From: Guadua angustifolia
Lineage: Eukaryota > Streptophyta > Magnoliopsida > Poales > Poaceae
Reading direction: 5' to 3'
Assembly: GCA_036346375.1 (NCBI GenBank)
Contig: CM070503.1
Location: forward strand, 2,480,001-2,544,000
Length of the DNA: 64,000 nt
The position numbers and the translations under genes are program-made. Shown piece by piece: positions 34,843 to 46,640 of this stretch (within the stretch, counting starts at the first letter, position 1; each line of letters opens with the position of its first letter). The notes beneath the pieces were generated by a model that was not told where the DNA came from, made no database searches, and was given only the letters and a program-made list of their open reading frames with translations.

Positions 34843-35490
34843 GATCAGTAAGCTGGCCAGCGGATATAAGCTGCATGGTTAGGTTTGGAACATGTGAAAT
34901 ATCAGGAACATGAAAAGAGTTAGACAAAAGGGTGCCCTGTCCAGCAACAGACAGAGGGGATCCATCAGCTGTATGAACGGTAAGAGAACGAGAACAAGGA
35001 CGCGTGGAAGAAAGATAGGTGCAATGAGGAGTCATATGAAAAGAAGCACCAGAATCGAGAATCCATGCATGAGTACCTGAAGTGGAAGCAGAAGGTGGCC
35101 CCTCAGTAGAAGACAGGGAAGCAGCAGCAGAACCAGGCAGTGCAGAAGTCTGAGTCACAACACTAGCGGCTCCGGACGGTGAAGAGGCAGCAAGGCGACG
35201 AAGGAGCATGAGCATCTCCTGGGTGACTGAATCATTAGAACTCCTCTGAGAGCCTTCAGTACTAGCACTATCAGAACCCTGTGAAGAACGGCGAGCCTGA
35301 GCCCTCTGCTCCTTCTTCTTCCTGTAACAAAAAGCCTCCACATGGCCACTTTTCGCACAGTGAATACAATGAAGACCACCACCCTCACCACGAGCAGAAG
35401 GAGAGGGTGCTGACGCAGGAACAGGTGGAGGAGCAATGGGTCGGCGTCGAACGAAAGCGACCAAAATCGAAGACGATGGCGGAGGATCGC
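34754..35490 (-). pseudogene. Copia Gag zinc knuckle and protease segment
   Basis: A minus-strand frame carrying the CCHC knuckle CIHCAKSGHVEAFC, a Ser/Gln-rich linker and the aspartic protease (WILDSGASFHMT, then LLSNSFHVPDISHVPNLTMQ). It lies in a different frame from the upstream Gag and from the downstream integrase, so there are frameshifts near 35490 and near 34830. Confidence 0.88.
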
Positions 35491-36222
35491 AAGAAGACGA
35501 AGATGAGTCTCCTCATTACGCACATCAGCAAGAGCATCCATCAACGAGACACAAGGATGACGAGCAAGAAGCTGAGCACGAAGAGGCTCAAACTCATCAC
35601 GAAGCCGGGTCAAGAAGTCATAAGTGTGACGCATCACAAGATCAGACTTCTGACCCTGACAGAACTGACATGTACTAGGTGACAACTGAGGACCAAGCGC
35701 ATCAAGCTGACGCCATATAGCAGACATCTGGGTGTAGAACTCATCAACACTAGAATCACCCTGTCGTAGAAGCTGCTCCTGACGAATAGCAGCAAGATAG
35801 GTAGACTGACCAGTGGGCTCATAACGATCACGAAGAAAAGACCACATCTGATGAGCACGCTCAAATGCAACAATGTCATCAGCTAAACGAGCCTCCATAC
35901 TAGCAGCCAGAACAGAACCAGCACGAGCATCCTCATCTAACCATGTCCTGTAAACATTAAACTGAGACTCATAAGATACCAAACCGTCCTCATAATCTAC
36001 AAGTAGCTTTTCCTTATCTGCATCAGTAGCCTTGTCTGGAATCACGGGCTGTTTGGGAGCAGCAGGACGAGGCGGGCAGGGAAGCTCGCCAGTGAGAAAA
36101 TTCCAAAGACGAAGGCCACGCATATGAAGACGCATGTGAGAAACCCAGCCACGATAGTTGGTACCATCAAACAACACCGGCGGCGAGAACAGAACGCCAC
36201 TCGAAGGCGAAGAGGGCGCCAT
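35490..36222 (-). pseudogene. Copia Gag capsid region
   Basis: Starts at ATG 36222-36220 (MAPSSPSSG). It reads LFDGTNYRGWVSHMRLHMRG, typical of the copia N-terminal Gag domain, then the UBN2 region with YLAAIRQEQLLRQGDSSVDE and ADVRNEETHLR, after which the frame slips near 35490. The frame itself runs on to 35155 as nonsense sequence. Confidence 0.9.
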
Positions 36223-36812
36223 CACGTAACAAACAACGATCGGCGGCTAGAGCGCCAAATAGAATAGCGGCGAAGCGGTTTTTTTAAACAAAGCGTGACC
36301 TAACAGGTCACGAGCGCCTTTGGAAAAATAGAGGCCGCCAGCCAGACGGAGAAGGCTGGACGGGTGGATGAGAAGACGACCGACAGCGTGGGGGGCCACC
36401 GGCCGACGGCGAGACGGGCAAGAAGGCGGCGAGGCGGGCGCGGCACCAGCGCGGATCGACAGGCGCCACGAAGTCGCCGGCGCGAAGGGCAGACGATGCG
36501 TGACCCGGCGGACGGACGGGAGCGGCGCATTGACAGGATCGTCGGGCCACGGCCGCGGCGGTTTGAACGAAGCGACGACGAGCGTGACGGCGAGGCGGCC
36601 TCGACAAGTGCCGCCGAATCGAGCCGCCGGCGGGAGCAGAGGACCCGCGGGCGAGGCCTGTGGGCACCGGGCGACGAGATCGACGAAAATCGGATCGGGA
36701 GAACCGTCAAAACGAAGAACAGAGCCCGATCCGAAAAGAAAAGCCGATGAAGGTGCAAGTGCAACACCAGGATCGTTTGTTTGGGAGGAGAGAAAACCTA
36801 ACCCTAATTATG
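36223..36812 (-). other. Leader of copia element 2
   Basis: A leader of about 590 bp, GC-rich, between primer-binding site and gag. Open frames on both strands here (36300-36832) are high-GC artefacts rich in Arg, Ala and Ser. Confidence 0.7.
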
Positions 36813-36824
36813 GCTCTGATACCA
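36813..36824 (-). other. Primer-binding site of copia element 2
   Basis: TGGTATCAGAGC on the minus strand, directly abutting the 5' LTR and complementary to initiator tRNA-Met. Confidence 0.92.
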
Positions 36825-36954
36825 TGTTATGAATAGCACTTGTATTCAATATGAGGCCCTAAGGCCGATATATATACACCGGTACAGGAGGGTAAATAAG
36901 CACTAAACCCCTTATACAACGGGGATATACAAGACTACATATGTACATCTAACA
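36825..36954 (-). repeat. 5' LTR of copia element 2
   Basis: A 130-bp partner of 31660-31789 with two differences (T/C near 36920, A/G near 36943). ATATG follows. Confidence 0.93.
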
Positions 36955-38003
36955 ATATGAGCAGAACAAGCCCAATCAAGACAAAGCTAGTAGCCATGTG
37001 ACCATGTCTGCTAAGCCTAAATGAATCTCCCTCCAACTAGACAAATAAACTGTGGGATTATGGCAATATGACAGGAGTGGAGCATTCTTACAAATTTGGT
37101 AGAACTGAAAAATCAAAAGTGTCGTGTGCAAAATTTCAATAATCTTCTCATAAAGAAAAACGGTTTCATCAATCTTCAATGGAAGTCTCTTTCACCAAGC
37201 TACGCTCAACATATTTTTGTTCAGACAAATTATCTAAAGATCGAACCAAAGCTGGTCAGCAAAAATACATGTATATTGTCCCAGTGATCCAACATAGGTT
37301 GTTAACTATGGATAATTTTCAGAGTCAAAACACATGCAAGTAAACTAGTGTATTGTGCTGCTAGTGGTAACTAGAGACTCGACAAGAGTATCACAAGTTG
37401 ATTTCCATCGGATACACCATAGTGTACTGTTGTGCCCAATGATCCAGCCAATTTACCAAACTCCAAACCCTAAACCACAACACAAGGCTCAACTACACAA
37501 CTACAATAATCAATCATCTTGATCCTAACAAGTATGTATCAGTTGCCCCAATCACACGCCAATTCTATCTTGCAACACTGTATTACGACGACACGAACAC
37601 AAGTGATCACATCTGTTAGTCAGTGTCCTAATAATAAACCACTCGCCTCTTCAACCCTAACTCCCCTAGTTAGCATCCAAATCAAAACCTCAAAACATGG
37701 AACAAGCAGTTTATAGAAGCTTACCCCCTCATGTTCATGGCGTTCGTCGAGACTCAAATCCACTGCCCTGCAAGAATACAGCACCACCTCGATCAGAACC
37801 AAGCCGCCACTCGGGTGTTAAAATCAGAAAAAAAAATCGACGAACAAATAGGACCAACATGAATAATCCGCAGATCTGAGATGGACACTAGGGAGTTTAC
37901 CTCTAGATTCACGTCGGATCGACGCGGATTTAGGGTTTGGTTTTGGATTCGCCGTGTTTGCGAGAAGTGGATGCGAGGGGGGAGAATGTTATAAGGGAGG
38001 GGT
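36955..38003. other. Intergenic DNA, possible minus-strand untranslated exons
   Basis: No coding frame recognised. On the minus strand GAATCTAGAG followed by GTAAAC near 37905 and CATGAGGGG followed by GTAAGC near 37725 look like splice donors, with CCAAACCCTAAATCCGCG-type 5' UTR sequence before the first. It may be the broken 5' end of a host gene cut off by the CACTA element to its right. Confidence 0.3.
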
Positions 38004-38280
38004 CACTACAGGAATCCGCATTATTTTCGTAGGCCTAAAACCGACGAAAGTAAGCAGAAAACCGACGCGGCAACCGACGAAAATAGAGGTATTTTCGTCG
38101 GCCGCTACAGCCGACGAAAATACTTGCCGTCAACTAGCCTAACCCGTGCTTGCTGACGTGGCAGGCCTATTTTCGTTGGCCAAGGCCGACGAAAATAGAC
38201 ATGCTACGTCAACGCCTGATAGGTATTTTCGTCGGCCTATTTTTGTCGGCCAAAGCCGATGAAAATACTTTTTTAATTTT
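38004..38280 (+). repeat. CACTA left terminal and subterminal repeats
   Basis: CACTACAGGAATCCGC terminus, then about nine copies of (G)CCGACGAAAATA or TATTTTCGTCGGC in both orientations within 280 bp. Confidence 0.88.
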
Positions 38281-38966
38281 TTTTAAAAAAAATACAGAAA
38301 ATTCACAGGAATTCACTGCATGCATATAATTCACAGAAAAATTCCACAGAAATTGTAGAAAATTCTAACAACCCCAGATAAATGCAAAAAAAGAGCAGAG
38401 GGTACAAAACTTTGATGTCGACTGGATCCAAATGAAGGCTCTTCATCAACTGAGCTGTGATCAATTAAGACTTAAGAAGAATATGGCCCAGATAACTGAA
38501 GGGGGCAGCCCAAGTATATATCAATGAAATGCTTCTGAATTTTTGAACAAATCGAGTTGTACTACTGGGATATGCTCAACGCCTCAACATTGTAGCTGTA
38601 GTTCGTGTGCAAATTTTAGAAAATATAGCTCAACAAGGGCCTTACCCATTGACCTTTCCTTGATTGGACGAGGTTTCCAAAAAAAAATTATGAGCATTTC
38701 AAGCTGATTTCTAGCACAACTTTTAGACATTGTAGTTCATGCATGCAAGGCCTGGACAATTTAAAGATGAACTGGGAATTCTTTGCAAATTGTTAAATTT
38801 CTAACTATTCCCATGACCTTAATCAGGAATTTTGGGGGAGATGAAAGAATTAGAGCATGGTTTCTAAGAAAATAGAGGATGATCTTAAGCACAATCTATA
38901 AAAGGCAGCATCTTTGGTTGCATCAGAAAATGCAAACTGAAAATAACACTGCCAGTGTAGTAGTAC

Positions 38967-39251
38967 CTTCAAGGCAGCATCTTTGGTTGCATGCAGCAAT
39001 TTAACTATAAGAGTCTCGATACAATTTTCCATTGCCTTTCTCTGGAATACATGGGCATAGCAGACGTCATTTTCTTGAAATATGACATTAAATGATGGCA
39101 CATAAGGAACACAAAGTATTCACTGTTAAGTATCAGAAACACTTACTTACTTTTCAAGAATTTCAACCAATAGAGAAAGCGCAAACTCTCTGGTGGATTC
39201 ATCAGGGTCATCAAGCATCTCAAGAAGAGAAGAGGACATCTGGTGTAAATT
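38967..39251 (-). pseudogene. CLASP-like exons captured in the CACTA element
   Basis: Two minus-strand exons with GT-AG borders. Exon 39251-39151 (101 bp, acceptor CATTTTCAG, donor GTAAGT) reads SSLLEMLDDPDESTREFALS then LLVEILEK. Exon 39041-38967 (75 bp, acceptor ATTCCAG, donor GTACTA) reads RKAMENCIETLIVKLLHATK then DAALK. Together they resemble the C-terminal TOG/HEAT region of plant CLASP, a microtubule-associated protein that stabilises cortical microtubules. Only about 60 of over 1,400 residues are present. A 22-bp piece of the second exon (GGCAGCATCTTTGGTTGCAT on the plus strand) is repeated at 38902-38923. The identity rests on remembered family sequence and needs a search. Confidence 0.65.
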
Positions 39252-39254
39252 CTG

Positions 39255-40810
39255 AAAATGGAACAAGTATAAGTTGACATCACTACCAACAAACCTGTCC
39301 AGAGCAGGAGAATGCTCGTTAAAAGATCAAAATAAGGTGATGCAAATGGAGCAGTCTGATACTCTGATCTAACCTTGATTGACACAGAATGGTTGTTCGC
39401 CTCAGGAACCTGGTCCATTTTACTCACTGCATCCTGTTTATCAAAAATGATATCTGTGTTATCTAGCTACCTACACGAATACACAAACAACTCTAACAGT
39501 GGCCAAAATGGGAACAAGCTCAAAAATAATGATCAAACAAAATATCAAGCAGGTCAGTCAAATAGTTTTCTACCATGATACATCTAGGAAATGCTTGGCC
39601 TGTGATCATGACAGCTATTCATCATGACATCCTTATTTCTGAAATAAACAGCATCAGCGTACAGAAATGCCTTCTCTCATGCTACCAGCAATATTAAAAT
39701 CATGTATGATGTAGAAAGAAGTATAAATTTACAAAAACTTGCACAGAATAGTTCCAACATTACCTGCACAATTAAATGGTAGGTACATGAATATTTCATT
39801 GCTTAAAAAAAAGAACTAAGCATGGTTGTGCTAAAACTACAAAATGCAAATTAAATCATCATAGCGGTAATACCTGCTCTGAGCTAGCCATTGAACCATG
39901 ACATGCAAGCAGCAAAACCTTGCTAGGGTCTCCAAGCTAGGGTCGTTCAACTATAGTCACAAATTACTCAAGATTAGACAATATTTCCTTCAAATATGCA
40001 AACCAGTATATAGGGACGTTGGAAGAACTAACCACGAAATCAAGTTTGCTCCAGCAGCAGTCAAAATATAAGACATCCACAATGCAAGATTACCTTCTTC
40101 CTCCTCAACAAGCTTTCCTGTACATTCAGATCAGAACTAGGCATCCTTTAACTGAAGTACTGAAATATAAGAATCAAGCACAGCATTCGTTTTAGCAATA
40201 GATTCTCACCAAAAATGTAAACGAAGAACAGATTACTTGAAAGGTGATTCCTGTATTAGTGAACAACTGAAATGTGTGAACAACTGAACATGGAACATTC
40301 CCTCAAAAGAAAGCTAAACTAGGTACAACTTTTGGCATATCAGTAGAATAGTCACCATCTTTGTTCATTTACAGAACGGATTAAAGAAACTAACCAAGAA
40401 GTGAAAAGAAAATGAAACACAATCTGGAATAGCAAGTAAAACGAACCAGTTAGCTTGGCAAAAAGGTCGATGTTGCAAACTGATACCAAGCAGGGAAAGC
40501 ATGGTACAAGTACAGTGCCTTTACATGTTGAATCTGAAATGCAAGGAAACAGCAACGAATAACTGCAAGTTATATTTCAACACGAGAAGAATAGTAGACA
40601 TGTGCCTATGCTGTTTTAGATATAAATCGAACAACCACAGGACACCTCTTGTTAATTAGAAATTATTGTTACATCATATTTTCATTTGCCTTTGCATTGA
40701 TCTTCTTTTTAGAAATTCCTTGCATTGATAAAAACATGATCTGTCAAAAATAAATAAATAAAGCCATTTTTTGTTTGAATACCGTGGAATATTAAAAAAA
40801 ATAAGGGATT
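39255..40810. other. CACTA interior, no further exons recognised
   Basis: AT-rich intron-like DNA. It may hold more captured intron or exon sequence on the minus strand, but I could not support any. Confidence 0.45.
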
Positions 40811-40812
40811 TG

Positions 40813-41108
40813 ATAAACATCAACCGGATGTTTTTTTGGTTGAAATCACCCAAATCTAGAACCATTGGATCATTGTTGAGATTCGGGAGTATCGATTACA
40901 TCCGATCCTATGATTTGATCCAACGGCCCGGTGAATTTGGATCCGATCCTATGATTTGATCCAACGGCCCAGTGAATTTGGATGTTCGGGAGTATCGATT
41001 ACATCCGATCGTATGATTTGATCCAACGGCCCGGTGAATTTGGATCTGAAATCCAATGGTTCTAGATTTGGGTGATTTCAACCAAAAAAACATCCGGATG
41101 ATACCTAT
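40813..41108. mobile_element. Foldback MITE, Mutator-like, with internal repeats
   Basis: Terminal inverted repeats of about 47 bp (40824-40872 and 41051-41097) start CCGGATGTTTTTTTGGTTGA and are near-perfect. Inside, a 41-bp unit TCCGATCCTATGATTTGATC with its continuation CAACGGCCCGGTGAATTTGGA occurs three times (40901, 40942, 41004), the first and last preceded by the same TTCGGGAGTATCGATTACA. There is no coding capacity. Termini of the same family appear at 60671-61132. Confidence 0.8.
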
Positions 41109-41426
41109 ACACTCCCAAAAAATAATTCTACAACTCTGAGGCTGCATCTCCTAACCTCACTTGATTTATGCAATCTTCGTAGCATACAGCTCCCTATCTC
41201 AAGAGGCTACAATGATTTATGCAAAATGAAACAACCAAATGGTTCATCCTACTTTTGAGTGGTGTTGTAATGCTACCTGCAACAAGTGGTCTGCAACATA
41301 GAGGCCAAAATTAAGCAGCAAGATCTAGAATATGTCATTTGCGTGGCTGCCCTGCTGTTGCTTGTCCTTCGCAAGCTCCAACTCCGCCACTAAGTCTGAT
41401 CGCAAGCGCAAAGACATGACTAATTA

Positions 41427-41657
41427 GGCCCTGTTTGGCAGAGCTCCAGATCTCAGTTCCATCTCAGATCTGAATCTTGTAAGTTAAAATAAAGTAAATT
41501 AAATTTATATTTTTAGTCTAAAATATAAACAAGATGACCCACCTAAACACTCTTAATGTATCCACAGCTCCAACTCCACAAATTTCTGAAGCTATAAATA
41601 CCCTGCTCCACCAACTCCATGGATTTTGGTGGAGCTGGAGCTGTCCCAAACACCCCC
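41427..41657. mobile_element. Tourist-like MITE (TTA target)
   Basis: 231 bp starting GGCCCTGTTTGGCAGAGCTC and ending GAGCTGTCCCAAACACCCCC, imperfect inverted termini, with TTA on both sides (41424-41426 and 41658-41660). This fits PIF/Harbinger-derived Tourist elements. Confidence 0.82.
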
Positions 41658-41935
41658 TTAGTAGTTACTCGCTCGCCAAAAGAACCCATATCGCAGCAAT
41701 CTGTTCATGGTTTAGTGGCATGAAGATGATGGCTCACCTGACTGTCAGCACCTCGCAGGGAAGACAAGCGGCAGAGCATGCGTCTTCAACGGAGGAGGAA
41801 GTGGCGCGAAGGGCAAACGGGAAGAATTCATGTTTGGGCTCTGATGGCCTGAACCGAAGGAAGGCGAACAACCAAACCCAATGCACGCTTTCTTGGGCCG
41901 GACTGGATCAACCCGTGAGTGCAAGCTGAAAGCGT

Positions 41936-42130
41936 GAGGGCAACCTGGTAGACAATGGCATGTATATAACATGAGGAAAGTAACACAAACGGGGGGGCGG
42001 CGGATATAGGCGTGAGGTCGTTCTGTTTAGAGTCAGGAGGCGATATCTTGGCGGCGGTGAACTGTAATCTTCTTGAGAGTTTTTCCCGAGAGATTGCTGA
42101 TACTTAAATCCAATCTATAGAAACCTCACA
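41936..42130 (+). repeat. 5' LTR (part) of truncated Ty3 element
   Basis: The end ...AAACCTCACA at 42130 is followed after two bases by a primer-binding site. Purine-rich sequence with a TATATAA word near 41962 fits an LTR U3-R. The left boundary is not determinable without a 3' partner. Confidence 0.4.
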
Positions 42131-42132
42131 TC

Positions 42133-42145
42133 TGGTATCAGAGCC
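42133..42145 (+). other. Primer-binding site of Ty3 element
   Basis: TGGTATCAGAGCC, complementary to initiator tRNA-Met, 67 bp upstream of the gag-pol ATG. Confidence 0.9.
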
Positions 42146-42211
42146 AGACTCTGCTGCATCCTGGCGGCCGATCATCATCACAATACACGCCTGCAAGCAA
42201 GGATTGGAGCC

Positions 42212-45200
42212 ATGGCGCCGCCGCGGCCGGATGATCCTTTGGCGACCATTTTGGCCAAGTTGGAAGAGAGTAACAAGAAGGAGGATGAGACGAGGTCGAT
42301 GGTTGCGGACGTGCAGCAGTACATCCGACGCGTCGACGATTCTTTGCGCAAATTGGCGGAAGATCACGAACAACTTGAAGCCTGGAAGCCAAATGTGGAG
42401 AATCGGGTAACTGATCTTCACGCATCGGTTACTGATTTGAAACAACAACTTGGCCGAGTCCTGGCGCAGTGTCCATTCGATTCAGCCAAGGCCAAGGGCG
42501 AATTCGGGACGTCCTCTTCCGCATATCTGGGAGAAGCGCCGGCGACGGCGGCGTCCGGGCCAATAGGCCACCGCGAGAGTCAAACTCACCGGAGTGTGGG
42601 CGCTAGGGCAGGAGACGCCCTGGTGCCTCCTCCGGTCACAGGTAACCGTTTCTTGACGCCAACGACTCATCCCCATCTTCAGTCCAGTTCTTTGGCTGCT
42701 TCCAATTTCTCATCTGTGGCGCAAAGTTTAGGGGCCAACTTACCTCAAATCAATTTACCAGCATTTGATGGATCCAACCCAAAATTATGGAAGAAACGTT
42801 GCGAAATTTTTTTCCAATTCTATGCTGTTCCTGAGGATACTTGGGTTCGGTTAGCCACTTTAAATTTTGAGGGACCAGCCATCTTTTGGATGCAATCCAT
42901 GGATCATAAGTTGTTTAATATGAGCTGGGAAGAACTAGGTTTAGCGCTGGCCAATCGTTTTGGTCGCGATCAGCACGGAACATTAGTGCGCAGATTCTTC
43001 CACATTCATCAAACTAACACGGTGACTGAATATATTGAGCACTTTGATGACCTTGTGCATCAACTTTTAGCATATGACAATACATTACATTCTGAATTTT
43101 TGACTACGCGCTTTATTGATGGCTTAAAGGATGAGATTCGCTCTGTTGTGGTCATTCAACGCCCCAAAGACCTCGATACTGCTTGTGCTCTGGCGCTTTT
43201 GCAGGAGGGCGTGCTGAATATCCATCCCAGGCGTGATGGCCGTCGCTCTGATAATGCCACCACTGGAAGACCCTTCAGTCGGCCGATGGCAATGCCCCTA
43301 CCTCAACCACCACTGGTGTCTCGCTCGTCAACAACAGTGGTTACTGAAGACAAGAAATCTTTTCCAGCGCAGCGTACCAGATCTTCCGATGATCGTATGT
43401 CAGCGCTTATGGCATACCGAAAGGCAAAAGGGTTGTGTTATAAATGTGGTGACCGCTGGGGACACAACCATCGCTGTTCGGCGACTGTACCACTGCATGT
43501 TGTCGAAGAAATGTGGGCTGTGTCTGGTGATTTTGATCCTGAGTCAAATCTGGAAGTGGCAGTTTCACCCCCTAGATACATTACTCAAGAGATGACTGAT
43601 GGACCGATTGCAGACCAAGTATTGGCAGTGTCTTGTGAAGCTATGTCAGGTTCAGAGGGAGGCAAGACCATCCGACTAAAGGGGTCTGTGCACTGTCAGG
43701 AGGTTCTCATGTTGGTGGACTCAGGGAGCTCAGGAAGCTATATTGGTAGTCACTTAGTACCCCTCATGCCTGGAGTTCAACGGTTAAGCAATCCATTGCG
43801 GGTCAGAGTAGCTGATGGCGGTATTCTCATCTGTCAATGTGTTATTCCACGATGCGCTTGGTATTGTCAGGGAGTCACTTTTACTACCGATCTGAAGGTG
43901 TTGCCCTTAAGTGGATATGATATCATATTGGGCATGGACTGGCTCGAAACGCATAGCCCGATGGAAATTCACTGGGGACTTAAAACTTTGCGGCTCTCTT
44001 ATAAGAACCAGCAAGTCAAGTTGCATGGAGTGGTTCCCAGGGTCAGTAGTTGCCCTTCTATCTATGGACATCAGTTGAATGCACTTCTGAAACAAGAAGC
44101 TGTTGAGCAGTTATTGGTTATCTCCCCCGTTCAAGAAAGTACTCTGAATGCAGTTACTCAACCGAGTATTTCCAGATTGGTTACAGAATTTGCTCACTTG
44201 TTTGAAAAATCAACTGGCTTACCACCTCGACGAGACTGCGACCATGCTATTCCGTTGTTGGCTGGTGTGCAACCATTCCGGTTGAGTCCATATCGGTACA
44301 CACCACAGCAGAAAACTGAGATCGAGAAACAAGTGCAAGAGATGCTCTCAACTGGGGTCATCCAACATAGTTCCAGTCCTTTCGCCTCACCAGCCTTATT
44401 GGTCAAAAAGAAAGATGGAGAATGGAGATTATGTGTTGATTATCGGCGGTTGAATGCACATACGGTCAAGAATAAGTATCCCATGCCAGTTTTGGACGAA
44501 CTTTTGGATGAACTTGCCGGTGCGACCTTGTTTTCCAAACTGGATCATCGGTCTGGCTACCACCAAATTCGTATCAAGGAAGGAGATGAGTATAAAACTG
44601 CCTTCCAAACTCATCATGGTCATTTTGAATACAAAGTGATGTCCTTCGGCCTTACAGGAGCTCCAGCCACTTTCCAAGGCTTCATGAATTTTGTTTTAGC
44701 TCCTCTGTTGCGCAAGTGTGTTGTCGTGTTTATTGATGATGTGCTGATCTATAGCCCCAATTTGGACACTCATCTTGACCACCTACGTCAAGTCTTCACT
44801 CTGTTGAGCAAACATCATCTTCATTTGAAACTTTCCAAGTGCTGTTTTGCACAACCTCAACTCGAGTTTCTTGGACATGTGGTTAGTGCGGGTGGTGTGG
44901 CCACAGACCCGACCAAAATTCAAGCTATACAGAGATGGCCTGTTCCGCAAGGTGCAAAGGACATTCGCAGCTTCCTTGGCATGGCAGGGTACTACCGACG
45001 CTTTGTGCAGGGTTTTGGCGTTATTAGCAAACCACTTACTCAACTCCTGTGCAAGGGTCAGCAGTTTATTTGGACAGATGAAGCTCAAAACGCTTTCTCC
45101 GCACTCAAACAAGCTTTACTGGCAGCTCCAGTTCTAGCACTACCCGACTTTTCTCAAGTGTTTGTGATTGAATCAGATGCTAGCGACAAAGGGATAGGCG

Positions 45201-46286
45201 CAGTTTTACAACAGAAGGGGCACCCCATTGCTTTTATCAGTAAGGCTTTAGGGCCCAAAAACCGAGGGTTGTCCACATATGAAAAAGAATTTCTAGCCAT
45301 CCTGTTTGCTATAGATCATTGGCGCCCATATCTGCAACATGCTCCATTTGTGATAAAAACCGATCACCAGAGTTTGACTCACCTCCTGGATCAGCGTATC
45401 ACTTCACCGCTTCAACAAAGAGCCATCACTAAACTTCTTGGACTGCAATTCACCATACAGTACAAACGGGGACAGGATAATCGTGTCGCGGATGCTTTGT
45501 CTCGCCGACCGAACCTGCAAGATGACCCTCCAGAAGCTTGTTTAGTTGTGACTGCCGTGTCTCATTGTAAGCCCGTGTGGCTCGAACAAGTACTCCAAGG
45601 TTATCAGCAGGACCCAGCAACTCAGAAGATATTGACGCAACTACTGGTTGGCACTTCCATCACCAATTACTGTCTTCAGGATGGTATTATTCGGTACAAA
45701 GGGAGAGTCTGGGTTGGGAAGAATTCTGAACTGCAACGCAAGCTCATGCAGGCACTTCATACCAGCGCCATCGGAGGTCATTCGGGCTTTCCTGTGACAT
45801 ATCGTCGCATCAAATCTTTGTTTGCCTGGCCTTCTATGAAGAAAATGGTTCACAACTTTGTCTCTACATGCACAGTTTGCCAACAATCTAAACCTGACAG
45901 AGCTAAGTACCCTGGACTCCTTCTTCCCCTTCCTATTCCAGAGCATGCTTGGCATACTGTGTCACTCGATTTTATTGAAGGCTTACCGCGTGTTCAATCT
46001 TATAATTGCATCCTGGTGGTGGTTGACAAGTTTTCAAAATTTGCCCACTTCATTCCTTTGGCTCACCCCTTTACTGCTTTCATGGTTGCTCAAGTTTATA
46101 TGAATCAAGTGTACAGATTGCACGGTATGCCGCGAGCCATAATATCTGATCGTGACAAAATCTTCACTAGTTTATTATGGCAAGAGTTATTCAAGCTTTC
46201 TGGTACCTCCCTGCATATGAGTAGTGCTTATCATCCTCGGTCGTAGGCGACCGAGAGAGTTAACAATGTGCGGAAGGATACCTCGC
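42212..46286 (+). pseudogene. Ty3/gypsy gag-pol polyprotein, 3'-truncated
   Basis: A 1,344-codon single frame from MAPPRPDDPL. It starts with a coiled-coil-like N-terminus (about 10-80), then the Gag capsid (about 180-330). A CCHC knuckle CYKCGDRWGHNHRC lies near 409 and the protease VDSGSSGSY near 502. RT has WRLCVDYRRLN and the active site FIDDVLIYS near 842. RNase H starts near 985 (ESDASDKGIG). The integrase H2C2 zinc finger is near 1190-1235 and its core acids are in SLDFIEG (about 1252) and SDRDKIF (about 1313). Integrase follows RNase H, the Ty3 order. The frame stops at 46246 at HPRS. The expected TERVN and glutamate region follows in another frame (46254-46270) and homology ends near 46286. 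Integrase C-terminus and 3' LTR are lost. It is strikingly well preserved up to that point. Confidence 0.93.
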
Positions 46287-46640
46287 CTCATTCCTTGTGG
46301 AGCAAGTCGCGGCATGGCGGCGACGCCGGCAGCTATTCGGCTAGTGGCGGAGATGGAGGAGAGGTGGCACGGGGAAGAGGGAGGGCTTGAGAAGGTTCGG
46401 AAGGCGCGAGGAGGAGGAGGAGCATTTCTTCGCCATTATCCTCCCTTTTCTTTTGGACGCTCTCTTTGCTTGTTGTGAGAGACGGGATTTACGAGAGCAG
46501 GCGGGCGGCAAGGCGTGGCGCGAGCGAGGGCGGGGTGTGGAGCGAAGACGCGGGGGGGTGGGGCGTATGCACGGGCCAGCTGTGGCCTTTGGCGCCGGAA
46601 GCGTTTTCGATCGGTCGGGGGGGGGAGAGGTGGGCGGCGG
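46287..46640 (+). other. GC-rich segment between Ty3 break and CACTA end
   Basis: High-GC purine-rich DNA (GAGGAGGAGGAG, GGGGGGGGAGAGG) with several overlapping short frames and no domain. It may be a captured exon or promoter of the CACTA element; its origin is unknown. Confidence 0.4.

Larger units (their letters stand above)
31660..36954 (-). mobile_element. Ty1/copia retrotransposon 2, minus strand
   Basis: A 5,295-bp element with 130-bp LTRs, primer-binding site, polypurine tract and a perfect 5-bp target duplication ATATG (31655-31659 and 36955-36959). On the minus strand the order is gag, protease, integrase, RT, RNase H. The two LTRs differ at only two positions, so insertion was fairly recent. 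The polyprotein is broken by at least two frameshifts, one in-frame TAG and one late frameshift, so this copy is not autonomous. Confidence 0.96.

Noticed and set aside
32455..36832. Plus-strand open frames across copia element 2
   Set aside because: They are antisense shadows of gag-pol and of the GC-rich leader, with basic Arg/Lys/Ser-rich nonsense translations.
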